Positions 16,063 through 44,891 of a stretch of DNA of 64,000 nucleotides are shown piece by piece; position 1 is the first letter of the stretch; each line of letters begins with the position of its first letter. The position numbers were made by a program, and so were the translations under genes. The stretch is from Elysia crispata (Eukaryota; Mollusca; Gastropoda; Plakobranchidae): positions 97,342 through 161,341 of the forward strand of contig JAWDGP010006906.1 of assembly GCA_033675545.1 (NCBI GenBank), read 5' to 3'. The notes under the pieces are model-generated. The model searched no databases. It was given only the letters and a program-made list of their open reading frames with translations, and had not been told where the DNA came from.

Positions 16063-16080
16063 CCCCCCCCCCCCCCCCCC
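16063..16080. repeat. Poly-C tract
   Basis: Eighteen consecutive C, the same length as the run at 9592. Confidence 0.95.
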
Positions 16081-18679
16081 TTTCAAATCTTGTAGTCACA
16101 CTGTACTCACTCGCTGCGAGTCCGAGACACCTGCTGTCGGTGCGGCCCTCCAACATTGTAGGGTTGTTCGGTTTGTAGACCAATGACTTAGGTGCAATTA
16201 TAGGCTCAGCGGCATAGGGAGATATAAGGGTGATGTCACTTATGTATCCAACCAATCTGAGAACAATAGAAACCAATCTTTATAACCTAGCGTGAGTTAC
16301 GCCCACACAATAGTTATACTCATTAAGAAAAATATTGCCCTAAGTCAATATATCTTTTCATGCACTTAGACCACTCACATAGGTGAGGGACGGTAGATAC
16401 ATTTTGTTTAGAAACGTTAATTTCAGCTTTGCTAAAGGGAGGTGTTATCATGGATTTTTCTCCCGATAAAAAGTACAATGGTTGCTTCGTTGTGATTATT
16501 TGGAGCGCCATGTGATTATTAGGCCTCTCTCCAGTGTTGCACATCTTATCTAGTGTAAAGCATGCAGACAGACTTCATGAACTACATATGTATCTTTAGT
16601 CATCAGCTTCTGGAAAAGAAAAGTGATGTCTTTGAGAAGACAATTATTACATTCTGTGCTGGTGACTGCGTGATCTAAGAAATGGTAAAGAAGGGTGTGA
16701 CTCTAGAAGAGTGAAGAATGTTTGTCACACCTCAGGCTTGTTAATTCATTGTGGCGAATCACCTCTGATTTCCCTACAGTGCTTTTTACTTTCTACTTCT
16801 CCATTGTTTGTTTTCCCATCAACATCTCAAGATCGCAGATTTCAATGAGAATAGTTATATAATTTTGTAAAATCCTAATCTATTTATAGAACATTTTTTA
16901 TTTTCTTTATTATGTAGATTAAATTATATTGGCGCTTATGATTTTTTTTTAAAGCAGTGCATTTTGCACAAATACTAAGCCTACTATCAAGCGTTTAAAA
17001 AATCTTTAAGTAAACGAGGAAAACCTAATTTGCTGATTATCTCATTTGCATTTGGATGAATTTTCCAATAATTTATGTCTCAAAGTCACCTTGAGTACGA
17101 GCTTTAACAATAGATGTAACCGTATGCTTGAACACAATATTGCCAATGCAAGGTACAGCAGTAGGTCATCACACAGTTTAAAAGGAAATAATTATCCGTA
17201 TTACATGTATCGCTTTAGGTGGGAACTGTAAATAACTAAGCAGTAAAATTAACATGCATGCAATTTATATGAACGGGTCATGCAAACCATTCGCCCTACT
17301 TCTCTCTGTATATCAATGCAGTCCAATGACCCATGAAATGATGATTCTGCGTTAATTTAAGTGAAAAAAAAAGATAAAGAAATAAATTGTTCAGGATGAA
17401 GTGGTGATTTGCATTTCCCTCGACGAAAGTTACAGATTATGGATGGTCAATATTAGTTTATCACCAAAAGAGATATTTTTTTTGTTTTGCGACTTACGTT
17501 GACAAAATCTGACTGAAATGAAGAAAGCTTTCAGTAGGAAGCTATTGATTTTTTTGTTATATAATTGAGCTTTAGCTCTTCATGTCGCATTATCAGCTCT
17601 GCCATTCTTTATATAAATAGCAATTTTTCACTGGCTCGAGGCTATCATTGTTTTATGAAAGGTTGATACCAAGATTTCCTGATCCACACTATTAATGGGT
17701 AGATTCTAGATCCACAACTCAACAAGCGTCTGCACCCTTCAGCAATGGAATTGGCGTCAATGTTTTTGAACGTTCTAGTTCATCAGTTCAGACACTCTTG
17801 CTTCATTTGCTAACAAAGACTTAAGTTAAACATATTTTTTTTTAAATGCCACCCCCTCCTGACATAAAAATAAATTTGGTTTCTTCAAATTTTGTTTTGA
17901 CTCAATTTATTCCCCAAATCAGCTTTTATGTCAAACTTTCATTTTTATGCTGAACATACTTCAACCTGAAACCTTTCGACCTGGGACGAGGATAGAACAT
18001 GATTTAAGAAAATAAGCAAAAATCGGGAGATTGAAGAAGATTAAGAATCAAAATTAAAAAAAAAAAAAAACAACAACAAAAGACTTATAAGTGTTGAGTA
18101 CACTTTAGAAGCATGTAGAATGCTCTGCAATAAATTGGAAACCTTGTCAAATATAAAGAAAAAGATAAATTAAGATTTAAATATTCGGCATTTAATTTTA
18201 CTTGATAGACATAATCTAAATCTCATTGTGTCTTATACTAAATTACATTTCTTTTTTCAATTTTAATTCTCCCCTTTAGTTCTATAATTATGCAGCTAGA
18301 CTTAGTTCCAGTGTGCTGAAAAAGGGATTGGCCTTTAAGCTTTGCCAATCATGTGGTTACTTCCCATTGAATGTAGATCTTTTTTCTCTCTTTTTTTTTC
18401 TTTTTCTCGTATGCAAAAGTTTTGGGATCCATTTATAATGGAATCTAGCGTTGAAAAGACGCTTTCATGCGGTTACTCCGTGTTTTGTTTCCTATCAAAA
18501 AGAGATTAAAAGATAGATAAATATTAAATAGAAGAGAAATGAAAAGACAGGTAGCCTATGAATGAAAAAGAAAATTGAAGAGATGAGGGTAAATCTAAAG
18601 GATAAAGAGAAAAGATGAAAGCTTACGAGTGATCAGTGCTACTCAACTATAACAATATCAAAACCAACAAGAACGACAG

Positions 18680-18715
18680 CAACAACAACAACAACAACTA
18701 TTACTGCTGCTGCTG

Positions 18716-18795
<80 letters not shown>

Positions 18796-18833
18796 GCTTA
18801 TAGTAAGAGAGAGAGAGAGAGAGAGGGGAGAGA

Positions 18834-18922
<89 letters not shown>
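18680..18922. repeat. (CAA)n-(CTG)n-(CTA)n followed by (GA)n
   Basis: A short CAA run and a few CTG units are followed by about 26 CTA units (18717-18794). A 12-base spacer, AGAGAG/GATA units and a (GA)n tract to 18922 follow. Confidence 0.95.
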
Positions 18923-18926
<4 letters not shown>

Positions 18927-20429
18927 AGAATGTTAGAGGGAGAATTTTATATGCCCTATGTGGCCGTCCGACCGACTTGGTTCAGTGACCAGTACGTTTA
19001 TGTTACGCACCGCTGGACTTTAGGTCATGCCTGACACTTATTCTTCATCCCCTCCCTTTCCTAACTTTCTTCTCTACTCCTGTCCCTCTCTCTAACACCC
19101 TCCCTGCCTGCACTCCTCTCGCCTCCCTCTCCCTTTACGTGCGTGTCAAGCTCCTGTGACAGTAGGCAAATTGTTAGCACAAGTAGAACATGAAGACATC
19201 TGTTCTCAAGGCGTGTGTAAAGGGACATTTCCTTGTTGTCTTCTCTCACCTTGCTTTTTATACCGCATTTCATGATACCGCTACTGTCCATTCTACTGAT
19301 TATTATTTATTTCAGGGCTTTTCACAGTGCGATCATGAAATGCTTGTTATCAATTGCCACTGCTTAGCGAAGACAGTACATGTTTAATTACAATCATTGT
19401 CACTCTTTCACTATAAATTCTTCATCGGAAAAGAAAAGAAGTAAACAGCAACCTTGTTGACGATTCACTTACGTCACGCCATGACGCTTTATGCTAAGGG
19501 CGTACAGCTATTGATTGAATGTACATCTTGATGTTTTAACTACGTTATATTGCAGTTAACATAACTAAACAAGCGAGAACTTAGGTTAAAACTGTAACAG
19601 AAAGAGAAAAATCTGACTTTGGGCGAAGTCTTTATGAAACTGAAGCAAAACACGCAATGTTTTTCGTGTAACAGGTAGGCCTATTTAATGTATGAGATCT
19701 ACATTGTAAAGTGCATTCTCTGTGAACCTGTTAGTTTTTATGCGGAATTTCGGCTTGACGGGCATCGGCGAAACAAAGGCTCATTGTGATTATAGAAGGT
19801 AAATGAACATAAAGGGAACCTTTATTAAACGAGTTCAGCAGATTGTGCAGTATTCAGTAGTTTGGCGGTTATGAATTGGTCTTCCAGCCATGTACTTGAA
19901 CCACTGCACAGAGTGGGGAATTATCCTATGAACCAGAACGAACCCAATATTTAATGTAATTAGCTTTGTTATCGAGTAGCTGAATATTTATGATTACAAA
20001 CTTACAGCCCAGTTGGTGCTTTAAAATGGTTCCTCATTATGATGCTCACTGTTTTCATTTCTCATAATAGGAACTATTTTTTTTTTAATTTATCTCATAG
20101 ATGTCGGGGTTTGTTTTTGCACTCCTATGGTTTTCTTTGTTGTGATACGCGGCACCTGGCTAATATGCCTATTCATTCAACGTTTTTTAATTTTTTTCAA
20201 TTGTGTAAAGTTCTGCATTTGCAAACTTCGAATCAAGGCAGCCAAGGTGGCAAAGATTTTGTAAAGTGCAAAATATCGAGACTTAAGCATTTTATGGCCG
20301 CAGAATTTATTAGATGGGAAAAAATTATCCTGCCTCATTTAACATTTTCTTTCCTAACTTTATTTCTCCACATCATCTGTAACCTTTTTTATTTTCTTTT
20401 TTTTTTTCGTGCGTAGATTTGGTCTTCTC

Positions 20430-20645
20430 CTCCTCCTCCTCCTCCTCCTCCTCCTCCTCCTCCTCCTCCTCCTCCTCCTCCTCCTCCTTCTTCTTCTTCT
20501 TCTTCTTCTTCTTCTTCTTCTTCTTCTTCTTCTTCTTCTTCTTCTTCTTCTTCTTCTTCTTCTTCTTCTTCTTCTTCTTCTTCTTCTTCTTCTTCTTCTT
20601 CTTCTTCTTCTTCTTCTCTTCCTTCTTCTTCTACTTCTTCTTCTT
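20430..20645. repeat. (CTC)n-(CTT)n trinucleotide tract
   Basis: About 20 CTC units change abruptly to about 42 nearly pure CTT (GAA on the other strand) units, then to interrupted ones. It is strictly homopyrimidine over most of its length. Confidence 0.96.
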
Positions 20646-22587
20646 CTTTTGTTTTTCCTACCTCCTTCTTTTCATGTATATTGGGGATAGAAACTTAGTT
20701 CGAATGATGTGTTATGATAAGCAGCTATAAAGACGTCGAAGGTGAAATCTAAGAATTTTCTTTGTATACAAAGATTCTCATTCCTTGTTTCTCCAACTCG
20801 TTCCAAGTTTAAATTAGGAGTTAACTAGGGATTCGCGCTTCAATCTATTTTCCAAAACTTTGACCAGCATGTTGAAAAGAACTAAGGACTGTCACGAATA
20901 GGATAAGAATAATTGTTTTCTTTTTCAGAATAGTTTACTGCTCATTGTGCTCCTCCGAAACAATATTACAATCACTGAGAAAATCTTATGGAGAAAAGAA
21001 AAGAGAGAATTACTGTAGAGTTAAGTGAATGAATGAGTATTTATACGAGATGCTGAAAGTCTGGATCTAACGCTTTCCGCTGAAAATGATCGTTTCATTG
21101 GCCTTTTTTTAACCGTCGATGTCACCCGTGAAACATAAATTGTTTCTGAGAAATAACATAATTATAATGAGATGATTCATTTCGAAAGCTTAGTGGTAAG
21201 TGCCAATAACTATTTATGACTGCTTATAAAAACAAGAGCCAGGGAAGAAAAACGAACACATCCACAAAAAATTACAGCAGTGACCATAATTATTGTGATG
21301 GCATACTTTATCACCATGCGAAAAAAATTGTGGCGAAAGCTAGTCCGTTTTTTTAACACATCGTTTTTTGGTAAGTATTACATTTGCACCACACACAAAA
21401 CTATACACATTACAACTGCAAAAAGTATAAGAATATTCCCATTTATTATAGTTGTGTGCATCATTTTTTTTCTTTGTACCTTTTTTTTTCTTTTGATATT
21501 TTTTCGAGACAATTGCTCATGATTGAATTCATTGATTATCTATTTTAGGAAGGCGACTATTTTTCTTTTTCGTTTAATGACATAGGTCGATGATGGTTAT
21601 TCATCATTTTTATATTTTAAAGTAACTGTTTTTGCGTCGTACTGTTTTGTTTCTCACATTTTAGATATCCTTTTACAATCTAGTTTGCGCATGGCCGACG
21701 TGTAGTTCGGTTTAGTTTGTTGACAATGACATTGAGTAAGTTTGAAATTTTTCAAAGCGTTACCAGGCCTGTTGATGCGATAGAGTAAAAAGATATGAAA
21801 TTGCTTTGTTGAGGAGGGGTTTCATTAATAAATAATCCGTAAATCAATAACTGGAGCGCTATAAACCAAACAAAAACAAAAATACAAAAAAAAAGCAACC
21901 AAAAAACAAAAACAAGCTGACTTTTAATATACATTAATTCTTGCTTGTTTAGCTTAGCTTTCAAATTTGGCAAAAGATAATTTCAGAGCGCATAGTTGCC
22001 AAGCAGAACGTATAATGCGTATTTAGTCATTTTGGGCCTCCGAGTGCGTCTGTCCGATTCGGTGCTAAAAAATACGTATTTTGCAGTACCCCACTAATCG
22101 GAAGTGAAAATACATTCTTGTTGGGCCGCTCATAGCTTACAGACATGGTGTAGCTCATCTGCTTAAGTTATGATATGAGAAAATTATATAAAATTTATAA
22201 AAACTGATAAGTAACACGTACGCTTATAAACCTTTAATTATGCTTGTGTTAAAGTCAATATAGTCAATATCGATAACTGTACATAATGGGCTACATCATC
22301 TACTTGATCTAGGTTTGCAACGACCAATTTTATTTTTCTCGCTAAAAATCTGTATTTGCCTTTTCAAAAGTTGGCATCTATGAGAGCTGCAGTTTTCGAC
22401 CGCATTATAATGGGCTTTCCGATACTGTATGAATTTTAATTTACGATGTTATCTTATTTTTTTATTCTTCGCGCAACTTCTTTTGTTGCTAAGCAGCACG
22501 CAATTTTGAGCGGACCATTTATGTTTGCACTGAAATCAACATAATTTTTCACCATCAAATATGACTGAAAGTGGCAAATGTTGATTT

Positions 22588-22608
22588 TGTGTGTGTGTGT
22601 GTGTGTGT
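22588..22608. repeat. (GT)n microsatellite
   Basis: About ten GT units. Confidence 0.9.
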
Positions 22609-23422
22609 TTTACATGCGCCACAGCATGTAATCTCCGAAGTGTATGGATTGGAAACTATAATTATAATGACGTACAAAAACCTTGCTCTCAATGGGTGAT
22701 GTTAAACTGTCACAGATTCTTTACTCAACTATGATTTTTTCCTTCTTCTACCCTGGAAAATAAAGATGAAATAATCGTTAAATGCTGATTCTCGGTATTT
22801 ATCCCACAATCAAAACACACTGTTAGGCAAAATGCGTTCACGAAGTAGGGAGGGAGTCTTAACCACTGCAATGAATGTTTATGGAGTTATCATTTTTTTA
22901 ATCAATCAATATTTAGGTTAATGGTAGTGCGCTTGCAATTTTTATCATTCTTGTGAGAATAACACTAAATCAAAGAACAAATTTGCGATGTTATTATAAC
23001 CTTATTTTGTCAATTAATATTCCGCAGCCATATTTATTGCCTGTCATAATTATGTTTTCATTGCCGCCATGTTTATTTCTTCAACAGTATCGTATTTCAT
23101 TATAATTATATGGGGCTTCTGCGCAAGTGATTGGAACGAACGCCCCTCTCACAACCAATTACGTGCACGCATGAATGCACCTTATTTTCTTTGCAAAACT
23201 GCTTCTTTTGGTTAGATATTTTACTTAATCTAATGGATTTCGGTCATGCGTTAAAAAAAAGACTTCTTTCTCTTTTGAATGTTCCACTTTTGCCCTATTT
23301 AAAGTCTACGCTGCTTTGATGAGTATTCAATTCATACTCTGTCGTTTACAGGTTTTTCAAGTCAATAATGTTTACTAAACATTGTACACACTTTTTCTCG
23401 CCCAATGGGTACTAACATTGTT

Positions 23423-23532
<110 letters not shown>

Positions 23533-23569
23533 ATATTCCTTTTGTCTCCCTCTCTTTCTAGTGCGAGTA

Positions 23570-24160
<591 letters not shown>

Positions 24161-24280
24161 GTTGCCACTGCCATTCCTGCTACCACCATCACTACCGGTA
24201 TTGTTATTGTTTTTACTCTTGTCTTTATCGTGTTGCCATTGTTTATACTCATCATCTAAATAGTTCATTTTTTCCCACAG

Positions 24281-24527
24281 ATATCACGTCTAGTGTGTTT
24301 TATGCGATGAAGACCTTGTGGGAGAAGGATTTGGATTTTAACCTATTTTTTAAAATTTGAATCATACTGGACTCGGTGATTCAAGGACCGATACGTCCAA
24401 GCCACAAAAGGTTATTAATATGTTCTTTCCACGTCGCGTTGGAGTTCCAAAGCTCGCCACAGCCAAGACTCCTGAGAAGTACCGTCACTGACAGAGTTAC
24501 ATCCTTCGCAACTCAGCCCACAACAAG
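24281..24527 (+). promoter_or_regulatory. Probable 5' UTR of the membrane PDZ gene
   Basis: A strong acceptor-like sequence (TTTTTTCCCACAG) ends at 24280, so a spliced 5' UTR exon could start at 24281 and run into the first coding exon. An in-frame TGA lies 36 bases before the ATG, with no other ATG in that frame between them. No TATA box was found. The transcription start cannot be placed from sequence. Confidence 0.35.
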
Positions 24528-38209
<13,682 letters not shown>

Positions 38210-41200
38210 TCTACAGTACCACACCCACACACACAAATTAAATAAATACAAAAATAAAATGATAACTGTGTCTTTGAGTGCTCATGGTGCTGTAGGCCAT
38301 TTATGGCTAGAAGCTCAATGATTCATGCCACACAAAAGTTATATCAAAATAAATTGTCACCCAATAACAACACAAGAATTTATGCTTTTTCCCCCTTTCA
38401 ATCTGCATATCTTTGTTGGAGTACTTTTACATGATATGATAAAAGCCAATGCAAAAACTTAACTTAAAAAATTTGTAAAATCTAATGCCTTAGATCTGTT
38501 TCATGTAAGAAATTATTCCAGTTTAATTGTCTAGAAAAAAGATTAAAAAAAGGAAAAGAGAAATTTAACTTTTTTTAATTTTGTTCCATTAAAAAAAAAA
38601 CACGACAATACAAATTAAGTCATAGAATATCCTCTTTTCATCACAAACTTAACATTCCAAGTGATCTTTGTTTTCTGATACTGCACAAATGCAGCCATGA
38701 CATGTTGTGTCTTTCTAAAGCTTTGAAAGCATTACTTTTTCAATTTTTGAGCTTTACATTTTCTTTTTCTGTTTATTATGTATAAATTTCAAGGAAATAT
38801 ACATCGATTTTTGCAAGTGCAACGAAATAATTTTGAATTGTTTGTTTTAAATATGTTGAGGGCATCACATGTGTCATGTACCTACAGGGTATCATTACAA
38901 ATGATCTCTGGACTTTTGCTATTTATACTTTATATATATACATGTATATATTAATGTAAATGTATTCTTTCTGCGTTAAAAAATTGTTCCAATTATACTT
39001 GAAATTGTTCCACATGTTGCATCCCTTGCTCATAGCTTGCCATTGATAGCTATCATCATCATTTTCAACATCATCCTCACCGCTATCATCAACTTGATCA
39101 GTGTCTTCATTAGTCTAAAAAGTTACTGATTAAGATTCTGACCCAACCCTTCCTTTCACTAGTTTCTTTATGAAAAAAAAAATGAAACTAATTCATTTGA
39201 TAAAAATCTAACTGCTAGGGTCTGTTTATTTGATTCTAGTGCTGCAGCAATGCAGCAATAAATTAACCTAAGTTTGCTTTATGAAAACCTTCCATGACAA
39301 ATATAAGATGTAATCAAGCCTAAATTGATGCATTTTTCAATAAGAGGGGTTTTGAGAGAAGGGCAGTAGCTTCTGCTTTGTATGTTAACTCTGGACACGA
39401 GTCTGTATTCAGTAAACATTTAAACTGAAAAACAAAAAAAACATATATCTAAGTTAAATGGAAATGATAATTCGTTGCAAAACAAAGAAATTGTGAATTT
39501 GATAAAATCCAAAATTCCAGGCTTCTTGGAAACTGTTGAAAAAGAAGAAGATACAAACTATCTATACTTCTGAATTAAAGTAATCAGCTACACTTTAATT
39601 TCTCGACATGTGTAGGAGGTTCTCTTTCATTTTCTCTTCATAAATTTCCTCATTTTTGTCTTCCTTCATTGGCCAAATAAGGACGAGAAATACATTCTTT
39701 CTTTTCTTTTTCTTTTTTCTTTTACTTTACTCCTTCTCTTTTCGAAAAATTTTCTGTCTTTCAATAATTTTTCCTCTTGGATTCAGCCAGATTTATTTGT
39801 GTTTTTTTTTTTTTTTTTGAGACAATGCTTTACTTGCACTCATGACAGTTTGTGACCAAATGCCAGATTTGCACAAGTCCCCCTCTCTAGATTATTCATT
39901 TTTCAACCAAAAAATAGCACCTCTTTTCAGATGTCCAAGTGTAAGAGCATGGTTTATGAAAGCAACATTTTAAATAAGCCATTTGAAAGTAAAATTATGA
40001 CCATTTATCTTAGTATCAACTAAAATATGTAACTTTTATTTATTTTGATTATACATAATCTTTTACATATTTTTTCACATATCACTCATATCACATATAT
40101 CCACATTAGTTCCATATACATATAATCGTATCATTAAATTTTAAAACAGGAATGCATATTAAAAGTCCCAAATATTTTTGAAGCTAGTAACATTTCAAAA
40201 TTATTTTATTCCTATCAATATACACAATTAAAGTTCTATATTTAACACTTGATCAGTGCATTTTGCTGGTCTTAATTTTTCAATGTTATAATCCTATTTT
40301 GACTTTCTGGTTATTACTAGCTTTAAGTCAAAAGTTTATACTATCCAAACTATAATATTCTAACATAAGACTTTTACCCATATCAAAGAGTTTTTCAAGG
40401 CATATCCATTTCCTAATCCAATATCATATTTATTTCTAAATATACTCAATATTATTTCAACATGCTCACTTCTGTACTTGTCCAAAACTAATTATCACTA
40501 TTTTCTATAATCCAGTGCTACCTCATTAGAAATGATATTCAATATTTGTGTTAACAGCAAACCTAAAATAATATTTGTTTGTTTATTTGCACTTTAATTC
40601 CTACAAGCTTCTGAGTTAGTTTGTAACTAATTACGCATTATTATTCTGACAAAAAATGTCCATGGAGCAGATCCATCTTAATCGAAATGATAAGTTTATA
40701 TGCAACGCCTGTTTATTTTAAATCCAATTCCACATTCATTTAGCTATAATATAAGTACCATAAATCTTAAGTTAATTTTTGTTTCACTATTTGTTCACAT
40801 TGGAGAAATTCATAAATTTTATTTAGGAATGTGTTACTTTTCATTTTTGTCCATGCTTAGCTTTGAAAGTGCTTGTTATTTTAAGGGTTGTCACAACATT
40901 TTTGTACTGCCATTTATTTAAGAATATAAATGCTTAGCTTATGCTTTGTTAAGTTGTCAAGACCTTTGTGTTCGACAATAGATAGGCACAATGAATCTCC
41001 TTAATTTTATGTCATATTTTTATTCTTCTTTTTTATGTATGATTTTTAAGAAAACAGTAAAACAAAAACAAACAATTTGAATATGAAAAAATAGTTCGTA
41101 TGATATATGATCAAAGATATTTGTTCTAATCTTTTGCTTTCTAACATTATTTTGTTTCTATTATTTGTTTTTAGGGACCAGAATTTTCACATTTGCTGCA

Positions 41201-42622
41201 GCATAAATGTTTTGACATTGTTGAAAATCATTTTTATGATATTTGATATTGAAATGGCTTTTGTTTTGGCTTTTATAGTAAATAATGCTTACTTTAGTGA
41301 AATTAAGGATCCAGTAATATTGTTCACTCCTTCTTACATATAATTTACATAGCTGAAGCGATAAGCTTAAATAAAAACAACAGTTAATTTTATGACCTTT
41401 TTATGAATATCTTGCAGAAGTCTTAACCTTGATATGTGAGATGTCAAACACTTAATACTAGTAGATTTCATTTTTAGGGCCTTTGCTGAACTTTGCTTCT
41501 GAATGGGTTTCATTTTCTATTTCAAATAGATGATATTTGAAACACTTGAAATTGCAAAAATATGAAAATTAGTATTAATCACATTGACCTACTATTTTAA
41601 TATGAGAAATTGGCTAATCCTGTATTTTCCAAATTTATTTTTAATACCCTTTCAAGCACTTGTTAGAAGGCTATGAATTCATGCAAAAAGTGCCTAAAGG
41701 TGCTCTGACTTACAGGAATTCAAAGCTGCTCATTTATTTAAAGATACATTATATTGAATGTTGAAGAGAAAATATAAAATAATAGATTTTGATTAAACAG
41801 AATAAGCTGATCGGTTAACTTCTAACTCTTTTTTTCACTGATGGACTTTATACTTCTTTTAGTATTCATTCTTGCTTCTCTTAGCATATATTCAAAATAA
41901 TTTTGGTCCTGTGAGGTTTATTGTGAGAAGTTTTCATTCATATTTTATTTACTAGATAGTAAGGCTATCCAAAATTTTCATAGTCGGTAAGTCTTTCAGT
42001 GCAAAATAGATGCCCAGCTCCATACATTTAAGTTAATCAATGCAAGCTCATCTGTTCTCTTACAGTATTGCTTTGTTTCTTTAATTTCAGTCATGTTGAA
42101 ATTGAGCTGTGTAAAATAATAATGCTTGTGTCTCAGCGTTTGATACTATTCACACATTTTGTCATGTGTGATAATAATTATGTTTTTATCACCCAAGTGG
42201 GTTTTGATATTGCCTTTTTATTTTTGACCACAAGTTAATTTGATTTGTTTGGTCTCGAACTATATATGTAAATGGCAGCGACAAAATTGATTTTTAAAAT
42301 AGGACTGCCATAAGCAGAATCATGCCAAACTGATTGTTAACTTAAGTAACATCACTCAAAAAAAGGATAATGTAAGCTACAGAATTTTGTGCGAGCTAGT
42401 GAAAAGTTACTGATGCTTGATTGTGACATTCTTACAAATGACTTTCTTTTAACAAAATCATTCAAGAGATCTTAGCAAGAATGGTTTCATCAGGAAAAAA
42501 TGGCAATATAATCAAAATGTATTAATACATTGGTCATACAATTAGGGCATTAGAATGATTATAAGGAATAAATGATTTAGGATATCTGCCATTATGAAGA
42601 GAATATTGGTTGTTTTTTTTTT
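38210..42622 (+). other. AT-rich 3' flank of the membrane PDZ gene
   Basis: About 4.4 kb with no supported gene and only short poly-A/T runs. Long microsatellites resume after the G-rich run at 42623-42648. Confidence 0.45.
38241..38258 (+). promoter_or_regulatory. Tandem polyadenylation hexamers
   Basis: AATAAA at 38241-38246 and again at 38253-38258, 30-50 bases after the stop of the membrane PDZ gene. More AATAAA copies occur downstream (for example near 41371), so a longer 3' UTR is also possible. Confidence 0.45.
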
Positions 42623-42982
42623 GGGTGGGGGGGAAAGGGGGGGGGGGTTTAGAAAAAATCTTTTCCAATTGTTCTTTTTGTATTTACCACAGTGCATTTT
42701 TCTCAGCTTATCATAAGTAAAAATTGCTTGAAATTAACAGTATTCTTTTTGCAGATATTAGGCTTTTTCGATTTTTTTGAAATATAAGATAAAAGAAGAG
42801 TTTATACGTGTGTAATTCAAATGCCATTGTATTCAAATTTCTGACACCTAACTCATTAGGACTGACTTTGCAACAATTTTTCTGCAAATTTATTCTGCTC
42901 GTACTACTGCTGATGTTGCAACTTTTATTATTCCTTATACTATTGCTGCTACTACTTACTACTAAGACTACGACTACGACTA

Positions 42983-43014
<32 letters not shown>

Positions 43015-43051
43015 ACTATTACTGCGACTGCTACTACTACTACTACTACTG

Positions 43052-43146
<95 letters not shown>

Positions 43147-43285
43147 GTTCCTGCTTCTGCTGCTACTGCTGCTGCTTCTTTTTATTTTGCTTCTTCTTCT
43201 TCTTCTTCTTCTTCTTCTTCTTCTTCTTCTTCTTCTTCTTCTTCTTCTTCTTCTTCTTCTTCTTCTTCTTCTTCTTCTTCTTCTT
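42623..43285. repeat. Poly-G, (CTA)n and (TTC)n cluster
   Basis: Interrupted G runs at 42623-42648. ACT/GCT units with a long (CTA)n at about 43030-43145 follow, then about 32 TTC units at 43190-43284. The poly-Thr/poly-Ser frame across it is an artefact. Confidence 0.93.
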
Positions 43286-44657
43286 TTGACTCAGTTGTTG
43301 CACTTAAAAAAAAACCCTCAAAAAAAAACAAAAAACAAAACAATTATCATTTGAATTATAATATGTAATATCATATTTCTTAATAACCGGTTATCTCATC
43401 GCCCTCATCACCAACATTTTAATCCCATTTATCAGAGTCATTTTTGTTTCCATCATAAAAAGCGTCGCTATCACCATTGCAACCCACAATCTCCTTTCAT
43501 GAATAACATAGTGCATACTCGCTTATATCATTATCTCTTGGGTTTATAGTGATCCATTGATCACTTGAGGAGAGGCCAAACTAAATGTGTGTATGATTAA
43601 AACAGGCATGTTAAAATTATTGTTTATCATCAATAAAAGTCGAAGTACCTTTTGCCTACAGGCGGGTGGACATTATTTTTCTTTTATCTCCGAACTAAAT
43701 ATATCAATGAAAATAAAATATGACCATTAATTGATCGTGGTATTCCTATTAGATCTGGCAAAATCATCCAAGCACCAAGCCTATCATATTTCTCAACTTA
43801 CTTGTTCCATCATAGGCTTGGCAAAAATCTACCTGAGTATCTACTCTTAGGACTCTGAAGCTCCATAGGCAATGTGATAACTTCGAATTGTGATTTAAAA
43901 AAAAAAATCAAAACAGGGAAATCATTGAATTATCTCACTCCATTATTTGCCACTATCAGCTCGAGTTGTGCATTTACTAATGTTTTGATTTGACCACTAC
44001 TGCGTTAGATGGAAAGAACAACCCGGAGACTAAATGATGTAGTGTGAGTCATTTAACCACAATATCCAACATTCTCAAGAAAGGGCATGAAGATTTTAAG
44101 CCCAAGCGGGTGGAAATAAGGTGTTTTTTATTTTTATTTATTTTTTTTTTTTTCAAATATGAAGTATGATCTCCAGACAATCCACCAGGAGAAACCCGAT
44201 ACAAAGACAGCAAGAGTCAAACGAGAAAAAAAAAACAAACCATGAAGAATGTTTAAAAAAAAAGAGAGAGAAACCATAGTTGATGAGGTATTATTATCTA
44301 ATCAAAATCAAAACCGAGATAAGAAGGAAAAAAGCTAGCTAGTTCCAAATCTAGAGAAATGTGAAGATAATTAAGCTAACAATATCGGGGGGGTTGGGGA
44401 AGGAGATTATTACAAACGCTCATTGTATTATCAACAAGAGTAATGCGTGTGTTCAAAATTAATTAAAAAACAAACCAACAAAACGTTCACGTTGAATAAT
44501 AAGGTTTTGGTTCCTAAACCATAAACATTTTTAATGTACACTACGCTTTTGGTAAGAAGTAAGAAGTAACGAGAGTGAATCATTAGGCTGGACCGCTTGT
44601 TTTATGTGCTGTATTTACAGCCAACCTGCCAAATTGAATTAAACAACAAACATTCAG

Positions 44658-44891
<234 letters not shown>

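Noticed and set aside
41107-41343. 78-codon frame in the 3' flank of the membrane PDZ gene
   Set aside because: Its hydrophobic Phe/Ile/Leu composition is what AT-rich DNA gives by chance; no family recognised.
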